From positions 240,211 to 304,210 of the forward strand of contig QCGK01000001.1 in the NCBI GenBank assembly GCA_003279945.1: a stretch of DNA of 64,000 nt, in the 5' to 3' direction. Position numbers and translations under genes: made by a program. The notes beneath the pieces are model-generated. The model did no database searches. It was not told the origin of the DNA and worked only from the letters and a program-made list of their open reading frames with translations. How positions within the stretch are numbered: the first letter of the stretch is position 1; every line of letters starts with the position of its first letter. Positions 1 to 8,598 of the stretch are shown one piece after another. This DNA is from Prochlorococcus sp. AG-388-A01 (GTDB taxonomy: Bacteria > Cyanobacteriota > Cyanobacteriia > PCC-6307 > Cyanobiaceae).

Positions 1-425
1 GTAAAGAAACTGAAGTAAAATGGGATCTTCTTCCTCAAATGAAGCTGAAGACTATAGAAAATTTAAAAATCAATAATAAAGTAGCAATGATTGGTGATGG
101 TATTAATGATGTCCCAGCCTTAGCATCCTCAGACTTAGGAATTGCAGTAGGATCAGGTACTCAAATAGCCAAGGCAAATGCAGATGTAGTACTGATGGGA
201 GATCAACTAAATGGATTACCCTACGCATTAAATCTTGCAAAAAAAACTATGATAAAAATAAAACAAAATCTAATATGGGCTTTTGGATACAACTTACTAG
301 CTATACCTTTAGCCGCCGGCATATTATTCCCTAAATACGGTATTCTTCTTACTCCCTCAATAGCAGCATTATTGATGGCTATTAGCTCTATTACAGTTGT
401 AATTAATGCTTTATCCTTGGATTAA
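1..425 (+). CDS. Copper-type P1B ATPase, C-terminal end (partial)
   Basis: This is the last ~140 residues of a heavy-metal P-type ATPase whose reading frame is open to the left window edge, so the start lies outside. The hinge motif GDGINDVPAL is followed by two closing transmembrane segments. The first carries a Tyr-Asn pair (AFGYN) and the second M-x-x-S-S (MAISS), residues that mark the P1B-1 class transporting Cu(I). In cyanobacteria such pumps (CtaA/PacS) deliver copper to plastocyanin and cytochrome oxidase. Its stop codon abuts the ATG of tmk with no gap, so the two are probably co-transcribed. The metal assignment is inferred from the membrane motifs; the N-terminal metal-binding domain cannot be seen. 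Confidence 0.9.
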   Translation, partial: KETEVKWDLLPQMKLKTIENLKINNKVAMIGDGINDVPALASSDLGIAVGSGTQIAKANADVVLMGDQLNGLPYALNLAKKTMIKIKQNLIWAFGYNLLAIPLAAGILFPKYGILLTPSIAALLMAISSITVVINALSLD

Positions 426-1064
426 ATGAAAGGGAAATTTATCGTTATTGAGGGTATTGATGGATGTGGCAAAACTACCCAAATAGATGAACTATCTAAA
501 TGGCTTCCTAATAGTGGTCTAATAAAGAAAGGGTCTAAATTAATCACAACAAGAGAGCCGGGCGGCAGTCTTTTAGGGAAAAAACTTAGAGGACTAATTC
601 TTGATAATAATGAAAATAACAAGCCTTCATCGCTTGCGGAATTATTGCTTTATTCAGCTGATAGAGCAGAACACATTACAAAAATTATTTCACCTGCTTT
701 AAATAATAATGATTGGGTAATAAGTGATAGATTTTCCGATTCCACTCTGGCTTATCAAGGTTACGGAAGAAATATAAATTTAGAGATAATTAAAAATATT
801 GAATCAATTGTGTGTCAAGGAGAATCTCCTGATATAACTTTTTTCTTAGAAATTTCTCCAGAAGAGAGTATATTCCGAAGAAAAAATGAAATTCCGGATA
901 GAATAGAATCAGAAGGTATTAGATTTTTAGAAAAAGTAAATGAAGGCTTCAAACTAATTGCCAAAGAAAAAAACTGGAAAATAATATCTGCCTCACAAAA
1001 TATTAAAACTATTTCGAATCAAATTAAAGAAACTTTATTGAAGAATTTTTCTAATAAAAAATGA
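426..1064 (+). CDS. tmk: Thymidylate kinase
   Basis: A 212-aa dTMP kinase, which phosphorylates dTMP to dTDP with ATP in dTTP synthesis. The P-loop GIDGCGKTT lies near residues 10-18 and the REPGG substrate-site motif near residue 43; the later [13 protein letters not shown] segment matches the DR(Y/F) region of the family. The length is normal for the bacterial enzyme. The ATG directly follows the upstream ATPase stop, and its TGA overlaps the holB ATG in an ATGA arrangement, so translation of tmk and holB is probably coupled. Nothing looks unusual. Confidence 0.97.
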   Translation: MKGKFIVIEGIDGCGKTTQIDELSKWLPNSGLIKKGSKLITTREPGGSLLGKKLRGLILDNNENNKPSSLAELLLYSADRAEHITKIISPALNNNDWVISDRFSDSTLAYQGYGRNINLEIIKNIESIVCQGESPDITFFLEISPEESIFRRKNEIPDRIESEGIRFLEKVNEGFKLIAKEKNWKIISASQNIKTISNQIKETLLKNFSNKK

Positions 1065-2023
1065 TTGAAGACAAAAAAAATAATTTTTTATTTCATGAAG
1101 AAATCAATACCCATCTTGACAACATAATTCAAAACAAATCATTTGCTAATGGATACATATTTTATGGTGCCGAAGGAGTAGGGAAAAGGCAAACTGCTTT
1201 TAGATTTATAAAAGAAATTTTTAAACAATCTTCACCAAGCGAGAATATTGAAGAGAGAATTACCAATAATAACCATCCTGATTTTCTAATAATCGAACCT
1301 GATTCTCTTTTGGTAACTAAAAATTCAAGAAGTTCCAATATTGAACAAAAAATAAAAAGTGGATCTGAGATTATTAAGATTGCTCAAATACGTAATATCA
1401 AAACTTTTCTTGGTCAGAAATCAATAAACTCAGAAAAAAAAATTGTTTTAATTATTGATGCACACTGCTTAAACGAATCAGCCTCAAATTGCCTTCTAAA
1501 AACCTTAGAGGAACCAAGTAATGGCATTTTTATTTTACTAACATCTAAATTAAACCTTCTCTTAGATACGATCATCTCAAGATGTCAAATAGTAAGATTT
1601 CGATCCTTGTCTAGTACACAAATAAAGTCTATTTTGAAAGATTATTTAGATACTTCTAAATTAAATATAAATACAAAATTAAAATTTGAAGATTTAATAA
1701 GCTCTGCAAATGGATCTCCAAACCAATTATTGAAAAATATTGAAATTTGGAATGATTTTTCAGATGATATTATAAGTAAATTAGATTCGCCAATAAAAAA
1801 TAGTTTAGAAATATTAGAAATATCTAAATTAATATCTGAAAAATTAGAAATTTATCAGCAAATATATTTAGTCAATTTAATTGAAACTATTTGGTGGAGA
1901 AAGTCAAAAAATGTTGGTTTAGTTAAAAAACTTGAAAATTTAAAAAGTCTTTTAAGAAAAAACATTCAACCAAGGTTGGCATGGGAAATTACTTTTTTAA
2001 AAATTTCAATAGAAGATATATGA
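1061..2023 (+). CDS. holB: DNA polymerase III delta' subunit
   Basis: A 320-aa clamp-loader subunit of the AAA+ type. A P-loop-like segment [12 protein letters not shown] is present near residues 36-47, followed by LLKTLEEPS and an SRCQ arginine-finger (SRC) motif, all typical of delta'. Delta' forms the clamp-loader ring with gamma/tau and delta and loads the beta clamp. The tmk-holB pairing with a 4-bp overlap is common in bacteria and supports the call. The gene converges on rpaA with only 2 bp between stop codons. Confidence 0.93.
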   Translation: MIEDKKNNFLFHEEINTHLDNIIQNKSFANGYIFYGAEGVGKRQTAFRFIKEIFKQSSPSENIEERITNNNHPDFLIIEPDSLLVTKNSRSSNIEQKIKSGSEIIKIAQIRNIKTFLGQKSINSEKKIVLIIDAHCLNESASNCLLKTLEEPSNGIFILLTSKLNLLLDTIISRCQIVRFRSLSSTQIKSILKDYLDTSKLNINTKLKFEDLISSANGSPNQLLKNIEIWNDFSDDIISKLDSPIKNSLEILEISKLISEKLEIYQQIYLVNLIETIWWRKSKNVGLVKKLENLKSLLRKNIQPRLAWEITFLKISIEDI

Positions 2024-2025
2024 AA

Positions 2026-2808
2026 TTAATCTACTGCAGAGTTTATCAAATCAGGATTTCTTGCTTGAATAAACTCTTGCTTAGCATTTTCAACTTGAGT
2101 ACCAATAGGTAACTCAAGACAATAGCCGGCACCATACACAGTTTTTATGTATTTAGGCTTGCGTGGGTCAGGTTCTAATTTAGTGCGTAAGTGTCTAATA
2201 TGAACTCTTATTGTCTCAATATCATCATCAGGTTCATATCCCCATACTTCTTTAAGAATTAATGCTGGCGATACAGTTTGACCATGCCTCTGCAAAAGAC
2301 AGTGAAGTAATTCAAATTCAAGATGCGTTAATCTAACAGGTGATTCAAACCAAATGGCTTCAAATCTTTCCGGCACAAGAGTTAAAGGGCCATAATTTAA
2401 TATTTCTTGCTGATTACTAGAATTCAATTGCGCTCTATTAGTTCTTCTTAATAGTGCTTTTATGCGTACATGTAATTCTTCTAGATCGAATGGTTTAGTA
2501 ATGTAATCATCTGCTCCAGAATTAAATCCAGTTACTTTGTCCTTAAGGCCACCTAATGCAGTTATCATCAAAATTGGGATATTTGATGTTCTTTCATCTC
2601 TTCTAAGTCGCTGGCATAAAGTTAATCCATCAACATTTGGCAGCATTAAATCTAGAAGTATTAAATCTGGTGAATATTGAAGAGCTAATGCTTGTCCTTT
2701 AATGCCATCTTCAGCTTTTAGAACATCGAATCCAGAATGTTCTAAATGCCTAGCCACCAAATCACGCATATCACGATCATCTTCTATTAAGAGGATTGAA
2801 ATTTTCAT
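2026..2808 (-). CDS. rpaA: Clock output response regulator RpaA (OmpR family)
   Basis: A 260-aa two-domain response regulator. The receiver domain (about 1-120) has the acidic pair Asp10/Asp11, the phospho-acceptor Asp53 in LLDLMLP, Thr83 and Lys105. A winged-helix OmpR-type DNA-binding domain follows (about 135-235), with the stretches [17 protein letters not shown] and [15 protein letters not shown]. The segments between the domains closely resemble RpaA of Synechococcus elongatus as I remember it. There RpaA is phosphorylated by SasA in response to KaiBC and drives circadian gene expression. RpaB (Ycf27) is the main alternative, but the [16 protein letters not shown] segment favours RpaA. 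About 400 bp of non-coding DNA lies upstream, compatible with a complex promoter. Confidence 0.9.
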   Translation of the reverse strand: MKISILLIEDDRDMRDLVARHLEHSGFDVLKAEDGIKGQALALQYSPDLILLDLMLPNVDGLTLCQRLRRDERTSNIPILMITALGGLKDKVTGFNSGADDYITKPFDLEELHVRIKALLRRTNRAQLNSSNQQEILNYGPLTLVPERFEAIWFESPVRLTHLEFELLHCLLQRHGQTVSPALILKEVWGYEPDDDIETIRVHIRHLRTKLEPDPRKPKYIKTVYGAGYCLELPIGTQVENAKQEFIQARNPDLINSAVD

Positions 2809-3213
2809 ATTTATAAACTATTAAATTAAGATTAAGTTTTGGTATTATGATTCTCTCAAGAATTTATAAATATTGCTGAATTAATGTAAACAATTTTATC
2901 AATTGGATTTATCGATTAACTTAATAATTGCAGTGTGTTAGACAGAAATTACAAATTTTTTTAAAGTTTAAATTTTACAATTTCTTTCGATTTTATTTAC
3001 TTTTTCTTAATAATTAGAGGAATATTCTAAAAAGAATAATGATTTAATTTGAAAAAATAACTTAATTCAAATTACCATAGGCAAGACATCTAAGAATGCA
3101 ATATATAGTGATTCTCAGTTGTCAAAAAGGATTTTAATAAGTTTAAAGTCTTTGATTTCTTCTGAGTGTTTAAACTAAAAATTTTCTCTATATTAAAACA
3201 AATTTAAGGATCC
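2809..3213. other. Intergenic region upstream of rpaA and of the 119-aa gene
   Basis: A 405-bp AT-rich divergent spacer. It should hold the rpaA promoter on the left and the promoter of the gene at 3214 on the right. Just before that gene an AAGGA Shine-Dalgarno lies close to the ATG, and a TATATT-like element lies about 20 bp further upstream. I see no open frame, RNA gene or clear repeat in the rest. Confidence 0.5.
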
Positions 3214-3573
3214 ATGAAAAAGAAGTCATTAATCTTTTCTGATTTATCAAAAAAACAACTAGAAAAACTTAAGGAATTTTATATTCAAAAAAAAGTCGAG
3301 TCTATGAGTCATAAAGAGCTTAAACAATATGTACGAGAAATTATTTCTCATCAAATAAACGATACTATCGACAAAGAAGAAGAAATGGAAGCATGGAGAG
3401 AAATGTCAGATTTTTTTGGAGAGCAATTTGAAATAGTTATCCTAGAAATGCAAACAAAATTCAGTGATGAGAACAACGTTCTTGAAACAGAAATAGATTC
3501 TCAGAAACAAAGAATAGAATTACTTGGAAGGAATAATTTAGATCAAGAGAAAAAGGATATGTGGGATGACTAG
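3214..3573 (+). CDS. Hypothetical picocyanobacterial protein, 119 aa
   Basis: The function is not recognised. It is a charged, helix-rich soluble protein without signal peptide or membrane segment. The first half (DLSKKQLEKLKEFY, then KELKQYVREIISHQI) looks like an amphipathic helical bundle; the middle is very acidic with EEEMEAWREMSDFFGEQFE; the last third is likely coiled coil. I recall similar proteins in many marine picocyanobacteria but no named domain. The start is supported by an AAGGA ribosome-binding site 4-5 nt upstream. It sits alone between rpaA and a repeat-containing spacer. Confidence 0.7.
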   Translation: MKKKSLIFSDLSKKQLEKLKEFYIQKKVESMSHKELKQYVREIISHQINDTIDKEEEMEAWREMSDFFGEQFEIVILEMQTKFSDENNVLETEIDSQKQRIELLGRNNLDQEKKDMWDD

Positions 3574-3595
3574 AATTACCTGAAAGATGTAATTC
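3573..3595 (+). terminator. Hairpin just after the 119-aa gene
   Basis: A perfect 7-bp inverted repeat, GAATTAC and GTAATTC with a 9-nt loop, begins at the last base of the stop codon. No U-run follows, so it may be a transcript-stabilising or weak termination hairpin rather than an intrinsic terminator. Confidence 0.3.
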
Positions 3596-3682
3596 AAGCC
3601 AGAAAAACACTAAATTGTAATTTTATTACATTTAACTTACAAATCAACTAAGGAACTTATTTTTTATCTGGAGAATTTCATA

Positions 3683-3719
3683 AATGTTCTATTTACTGTT
3701 CTTGAAACATATAAATTTA
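3683..3719 (+). repeat. Direct repeat copy 1 (TGTTCT-containing)
   Basis: AATGTTCTATTTACTGTTCT followed by an AT-rich tail; it recurs at 3763-3799, exactly 80 bp downstream, with one difference in the first 21 bases. Within the unit TGTTCT occurs twice, 12 bp apart. Position and symmetry suggest an operator or a promoter duplication for the gene at 3828. Confidence 0.6.
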
Positions 3720-3762
3720 AACTACATAATTATATTCTTAAGATGTTTTACAAATTAATTTT

Positions 3763-3799
3763 AATGTTCTACTTACTGTTCTTAATAATATAAAATTTA
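3763..3799 (+). repeat. Direct repeat copy 2 (TGTTCT-containing)
   Basis: Second copy of the repeat at 3683-3719, reading AATGTTCTACTTACTGTTCT with an AT-rich tail, ending about 28 bp before the start of the frameshifted small gene. It again contains two TGTTCT elements 12 bp apart. Confidence 0.6.
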
Positions 3800-3827
3800 C
3801 TATAATTTTTCCTCTTCTAACTACCAT

Positions 3828-4162
3828 TTGACAAAAAAGAGATCAACTAAACAAGAAACTGAATTAAGAGTTGCACATGCAGCTGAATTAGTTGCTGAAG
3901 GACAAGCGCATTCATCTATTACTTCCCTTGTTGCCGCGAAATATGGAATATCAAGAAGAAGAGCCAGCCAGATCACTTCTAATGCTTATCTTTTGCCGAA
4001 AAATGATATTGAGGAAGGGGACTTAAATCGCCCTGAAATGACAGCAAAATTGTATGCACCCTAGAAACTGCAATGTTTAGAGCAATGCAAGAAAAACAAT
4101 GTTCAGCAGTTGCAAGTAATGCAAAAGTTATTATGAAATTAATAGGATTAGAAGCAAAATAA
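3828..4162 (+). pseudogene. Small HTH-like protein gene interrupted by a frameshift
   Basis: The first frame starts at a TTG (3828) and codes for 78 aa including RRSTKQ-type basic residues and a helix-turn-helix-like AAKYGISRRRASQITS. It stops at the TAG at 4062-4064. A second frame, shifted by -1, is open across the junction and carries on as TLETAMFRAMQEKQ through MKLIGLEAK to a TAA at 4160-4162. Joined near 4045-4055 the two give one protein of ~110 aa, the size I expect for this picocyanobacterial small-protein family (terminase small-subunit-like in outline). A one-base indel in a homopolymer-like AAAATTG stretch explains it. It may be a recent pseudogene or a sequencing error; the truncated 78-aa product could still be made. 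Confidence 0.6.
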
Positions 4163-4191
4163 AAAGTTAGATGCATTAATTTCTAACTGTC

Positions 4192-5748
4192 TCATTGATT
4201 TGCAAAAATACTAACAACCAAAATCACTCCAAGGAACAAAGAAAGCCCAGGACTTACTGGTAACATAATAAAGATCAATATAATCCAAGTTAATAAAATA
4301 ATACTGCCAAATACTATCCCAAAAAAATCACCTATTTTTCCTATTTTTCTTTTTGTTTCATTGAAATTATCATTAACATAATTAAGACGACTTTCATCAT
4401 GAACAGAAAGTCCTAAATTTTTCATATAAATTTTTATATTATCTTCTATAAGTTCAACCGTATCGGCCTCAGCTGCATTTGTAAGAGCTTTTTTTAGTAT
4501 CAATATTGATTCTTTGAATCTTTTAGTCTTATTTCCATGTGTGACGGCTAACCCATTTAGACATAAGGCAACCCTATCACTAATAAAACAATAAAAATCA
4601 TCAGTATGATTTTCTTTTACATCTTCCAATAATGGGTTACATAAACTTATAAGCTTTTCTGAAATTATAAATGTTTGATTTGGTTTTTCCTTAGCATTTT
4701 TTTTAGCATCAGTAATATATTCCATAACTTCAGAAATTACTTTATCTTCTTCGCGTGAAGATTTTAAAACCTCTGAATCTTTTTTAGATAAATCAGATAT
4801 TGTAGTGACTTCTTGGAAAACATCCATGAGATTTAGCGTTATTGAATGAGCTAAATCTCTTTCATTGTGGGTATTGTTTAGTTCAAGGGCTAGACTTCTT
4901 ACCTTAAACCCAAGATTTTTACTTTGTATATGTTCCAAACCTCTTTTTTGAGTACTGAGTTGTATTGGTTGAACTAACTTATCCCATTCTCTTAATTCTT
5001 TATTGAGTCGAATAACTAATTTTTTTAAAGCACTCTTACTGTAGTCCGATGATGTCATTGTTTTTATATTTTCAATTATTGATGTCACCTTTTCTTCTTC
5101 TGTTAAAACATATTGTTTGAATTGCAATTCAAAAGAATCAACTAAACCAGAAAGCAGAATTGGCTCTTTAGTGGCGTTTGACTCTTCTATTAATGAAATT
5201 AATAAGGAGGAATAGATGTTTAACTTTAGTTCACTTGTATATTTTTTAATACAACCTAAATAAAATGATTTCCTAGAGTTTATTTGATCTTCAATATCCT
5301 TATTATTTTCAACCTCTGGAAAGCCTGAAGTGGATCGGTCTTCGTTTATTAGAGATTTAATTTCAGACAAATTAAACTCATTAAAAGTCTTTATTAATAA
5401 TCTAATTAAATAAATATTTTCGAAGTCAGAATTATTCTTATTTATTAAATTTGCTATCAAATTTGCATAGCTTAAGGAGTTTAGTTTCCATACATTTTTC
5501 ATATTTGTCAGATCATATTTTTTACTTCTAAAACTACTGAATATTTTTTTCCCCATGCTTGTATTCCCTGGGAAAAAAGATATTTCAGCTTCAAGTCTTT
5601 TTCTTGGATTTGAAAGTATTGATCTTGATTCGTTTGCTTTGATTGAATCCATATCGAATGCCGCCTCATCCGCCAACTCAAGAAGCTTCTTTCTATTGTC
5701 TTTTGGACTTGCTTTTAATAAATAAAAAGGATTCTCAATTAAATACAT
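4192..5748 (-). CDS. J-like, membrane-anchored partner of the Hsp70 at 5762
   Basis: A 518-aa protein, third gene of a GrpE-like/Hsp70/J-like operon, 13 bp downstream of the Hsp70 gene. The N-terminus (about residues 5-60) has NPFYLLKASPKDNRKKL, a helix, then ILSNPRKRLEAEISFFPG, which has the layout of a J domain (YxLL at the start, NPRKR before the last helix) but lacks the HPD tripeptide. The middle (~70-460) is a long, charged helical region. Two hydrophobic segments close the protein (about 474-497 and 499-518), so it is probably tail-anchored as a hairpin with the J-like part in the cytoplasm. By analogy with HscC and its DjlB/DjlC partners it may recruit the Hsp70 to a membrane. No function is proven. 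Confidence 0.75.
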   Translation of the reverse strand: MYLIENPFYLLKASPKDNRKKLLELADEAAFDMDSIKANESRSILSNPRKRLEAEISFFPGNTSMGKKIFSSFRSKKYDLTNMKNVWKLNSLSYANLIANLINKNNSDFENIYLIRLLIKTFNEFNLSEIKSLINEDRSTSGFPEVENNKDIEDQINSRKSFYLGCIKKYTSELKLNIYSSLLISLIEESNATKEPILLSGLVDSFELQFKQYVLTEEEKVTSIIENIKTMTSSDYSKSALKKLVIRLNKELREWDKLVQPIQLSTQKRGLEHIQSKNLGFKVRSLALELNNTHNERDLAHSITLNLMDVFQEVTTISDLSKKDSEVLKSSREEDKVISEVMEYITDAKKNAKEKPNQTFIISEKLISLCNPLLEDVKENHTDDFYCFISDRVALCLNGLAVTHGNKTKRFKESILILKKALTNAAEADTVELIEDNIKIYMKNLGLSVHDESRLNYVNDNFNETKRKIGKIGDFFGIVFGSIILLTWIILIFIMLPVSPGLSLFLGVILVVSIFANQ

Positions 5749-5761
5749 TTATGAAAAAATC

Positions 5762-8257
5762 CTAACCTCTAATAATATTTGCCTTATCAAAGATTGCATC
5801 TTCACTACCTCCTAATTTTATTTGATATAGAGTTGCAACAACGCCTCTTAAAGAATTAATATCACCAGATTGAACTAAAAGTGAACCTTCTGTAACTAGC
5901 TTCCTATACATCACTTTATCAACAAATAAATGAGGATTAGATTGGAGACTTGAAAATCTTTCTAATACAAACCAATCTTCTCTCCATAAAATACTGAAGT
6001 TACGACTTCTCAACTCTTCAAGATAATTTTCAAATTCATTAGATCCTGAATCGATAGCTCTTTGAGCTGTATTGACTAAATTTTCGAAAGCTTCAACTTC
6101 TGACTCAGTTGCATATTGTTTAATCACATCATGAAATAATTTTTCTGTAGAATCTAGATCTATTTGTCGAATTTGTTCTGAATTTTCTCTTTTAACTTCT
6201 GCTAGTAATTTCTTGGCCGATTGGACATCCTCGAAACCTTTTTGAGTATCCTCTGGATCCGATTCATTTAAATCTTTAGAAAGAATATCTTCTAATATTT
6301 TTTTTGACTCGTTTAATTTTTTCTCTGGTAAAACCTTTTGGATATCTTCCAGTCTGGTAATTGTTGCCCTTACTTTTTCTTCAAGCAGTTCAGACGAAGA
6401 AGAAAAGTCATACTGACCTTCTTGACTAGCATACAAATTCTGTCCAGAGTCGAAAGATGCTTTAACAGATGGTATCTCAGCAGTAATAGTTATATTTCCT
6501 GAGTCTAATATCTCGAAATTACATATAATATCGGATCCTATGGGGATCATAGTGCCCTCTTCTAAATCTCTTCCTTCAATAAGAAAGTTTCCAATATATC
6601 TGTTATCTGAAATTGGCGATTGGATATCACCTTCCCAAAGTTTTATTCGAATAGCATCTGAAGTACCTGCTTTAATTAATTCACTTGTCTTGAAGGTTTT
6701 TGTGATTTTTTTGGGAAGAGGATCTGATTCCTTTACTAAATAGTCCAGGGATACGCTACCTCCAAGACTTTGAAGAGTTTCAATTCCAATAGAATTTGAT
6801 GAGGGTATCCCTCCAACAATTTCCGATTGGAGTTTAGTTATGAAAATTTTATCTTTAGAAAGATTTACAGGATTTCCACTCGAATCAAAAATATAGACTT
6901 TAAATTTGTTTTCTCCTTCTTTTGATAAATCCAAGTCAAGAGAACTGGCATGTTCTAACTTTATTCTTCCCGATGTCCACCCTGTATCAAGACTATCAAT
7001 TTGATATTCTCCGTTATTTAGTTTTCTTTCTCCAAAAACAAATCTAATTCTTGCCTTTGGTTCAACAGATCGAGAATTATATTGAAACTCAATATCAAAC
7101 TCGTCTTTATTAATTATTTTTGTAGTACTTGATTTTCTTACCCTATTATCGCTTGACCAATCTATTGATTCTGCAAATATACTAGCGCCTTCTGCTACTG
7201 CAGTCATTGGATTAACATCAACTCCACCTTGAATGCCAAGCTCAAATGAGATTTTATCTCTTAGGGGTTTGTAATTAGTAGGCCCCCCTACGAAAACAAT
7301 TTTTTCTAAGTCTTCTACATTAATACCAGCTTTCTTAACAGAATCTCTTATTGCCTTAATAGATTCCTTTACTTGCTTTTCGATTAATTGATCATAAATA
7401 GTTCTATTTAAAGTAATGTCTACATAAATATCCTGACCTTTCATATCTTTTAGTCTTATTTCGTTCTCTGAAAGGCTAATTAATGCTTCTTCTTTTGATG
7501 AAAGCTCTATCTTTGCTCTTTCTATTGCCCAATTACAAAGACGCAGGAGTGATTTATATTCTTCATTAATAGATAAATTATCAGGTAGCTCAAAATTCTC
7601 AAACAGCCAAGGCTTGACCACATTGCTTAGTATTGAACGGTCAAAGTCCCTACCTCCGCACATTGCTATTCCGCCCTCGGAAAGAAGATTAACTCTTCCA
7701 GAAATACTTTCTGCTATTGAAATATCTAGAGTTCCACCACCTAAGTCATAAATTATAAAAATACCTTCTGTCTTAAGACTTTTCATAACACTCATCACAG
7801 CTGCAACAGGTTCTTGCATTAGAGCTACGTTTCCTATACCGGCTAGAGAAGCCGCTTTTTTAGTGGCCTCTTTTTGCATCTGATTAAAAGCTGCTGGAAC
7901 TGTAATAACTGTTCCTGTTTCTAAATCGTTTCGGATTTCCTCTGGCAGATAACCAAAAAGAACTTTTAGTATCTCAGCAGAACATTCTTCAGGGCTCATA
8001 GAAAGTCCTAAAGAAGAAAACTCAATAGGTGTACTTGTGCCCATGAAGCGTTTAAAAAGTTTTGCTGAGTTACCTGGATTGTAAGGTTCATTATCGTATG
8101 CTCTTTTTCCAAAATATTTGCTTCTTTTATCCATGTAGATAACAGATGGGGTAACATCGTTTTGTTCTGGACTTTTCCATACTCTTGTTTGGATCCCATC
8201 GAATGAGCAAATCGCACTATTTGTAGTACCTAAATCAATACCAATATAATTTTTCAT
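5762..8257 (-). CDS. Divergent Hsp70-family chaperone, 831 aa
   Basis: The N-terminal ATPase domain (about 1-370) is clear: IDLGTTNSA (7-15), phosphate-2 motif DLGGGTLD (171-178), GGRDFD (201-206), FVGGPTNYKPLR (322-333). It lacks the usual VLLLDVTPLS linker. Residues ~380-485 form a beta-rich, Ig-like stretch not found in DnaK. Only after it comes a recognisable beta substrate-binding region (SIGIETLQSLGG at 489-500 to about 600, including DNRYIGNFLIEG). A ~230-residue helical C-terminus follows, without the EEVD tail. DnaK is normally ~630 aa, so this is much longer. Start: ATG sharing one base with the stop of the GrpE-like gene. It probably acts as a specialised Hsp70 with its two neighbours; the clients are unknown. 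Confidence 0.9.
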   Translation of the reverse strand: MKNYIGIDLGTTNSAICSFDGIQTRVWKSPEQNDVTPSVIYMDKRSKYFGKRAYDNEPYNPGNSAKLFKRFMGTSTPIEFSSLGLSMSPEECSAEILKVLFGYLPEEIRNDLETGTVITVPAAFNQMQKEATKKAASLAGIGNVALMQEPVAAVMSVMKSLKTEGIFIIYDLGGGTLDISIAESISGRVNLLSEGGIAMCGGRDFDRSILSNVVKPWLFENFELPDNLSINEEYKSLLRLCNWAIERAKIELSSKEEALISLSENEIRLKDMKGQDIYVDITLNRTIYDQLIEKQVKESIKAIRDSVKKAGINVEDLEKIVFVGGPTNYKPLRDKISFELGIQGGVDVNPMTAVAEGASIFAESIDWSSDNRVRKSSTTKIINKDEFDIEFQYNSRSVEPKARIRFVFGERKLNNGEYQIDSLDTGWTSGRIKLEHASSLDLDLSKEGENKFKVYIFDSSGNPVNLSKDKIFITKLQSEIVGGIPSSNSIGIETLQSLGGSVSLDYLVKESDPLPKKITKTFKTSELIKAGTSDAIRIKLWEGDIQSPISDNRYIGNFLIEGRDLEEGTMIPIGSDIICNFEILDSGNITITAEIPSVKASFDSGQNLYASQEGQYDFSSSSELLEEKVRATITRLEDIQKVLPEKKLNESKKILEDILSKDLNESDPEDTQKGFEDVQSAKKLLAEVKRENSEQIRQIDLDSTEKLFHDVIKQYATESEVEAFENLVNTAQRAIDSGSNEFENYLEELRSRNFSILWREDWFVLERFSSLQSNPHLFVDKVMYRKLVTEGSLLVQSGDINSLRGVVATLYQIKLGGSEDAIFDKANIIRG

Positions 8258-8598
8258 TACACTGACCTCTTTCTTAAAACAACTGTACCTGCTCTTAAAA
8301 CACCTTCATTACTCATTACAATCGGTTCAATCATTTGATCAATTTCTAAATCGTCATGAGGTTGAAAATCATCGAGATTTATTGCTGTTACTGCAGCTCC
8401 CGCATCGTATTTTTGATTTTCTAAATTGATAAATTTAAGATTAGCTTCTTCTAAGGTTTCATTTAGTTTTTTATTAAACCAAGACAATTTACTTTTATAT
8501 TTACGTTGTTCCATCGGATCAGATTTTATTAATAGCCTTTCAAACGATTTTGATAACCGCCAAGACTCAATAGCAAGAGATGCAAGTGTAGTTTCCAA
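8257..8598 (-). CDS. Short GrpE-like nucleotide-exchange candidate, 113 aa
   Basis: First gene of the Hsp70 operon; its TAA overlaps the Hsp70 ATG by one base. The N-terminal ~60 residues are helical and charged. The C-terminal ~45 residues (NLDDFQPHDD to GVLRAGTVVLRKRSV) follow the layout of the GrpE beta domain: an F-x-P-x-(D/H) turn, then E(P)IVMSNEGVLRAG-TVVLRK, comparable with the GrpE ending GYxLxDRVLRPAxVxV. GrpE is usually 180-250 aa with a long coiled coil, so this would be a minimal form. The position in front of an Hsp70 gene supports the assignment, but resemblance is moderate and it could instead be an unrelated adaptor. Confidence 0.6.
   Translation of the reverse strand: METTLASLAIESWRLSKSFERLLIKSDPMEQRKYKSKLSWFNKKLNETLEEANLKFINLENQKYDAGAAVTAINLDDFQPHDDLEIDQMIEPIVMSNEGVLRAGTVVLRKRSV

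Noticed and set aside
4041..4064. Programmed -1 frameshifting in the small HTH gene
   Set aside because: The junction GCA AAA TTG does not form an X XXY YYZ slippery heptamer, and no strong downstream hairpin or upstream Shine-Dalgarno stimulator is apparent; an ordinary indel is simpler.
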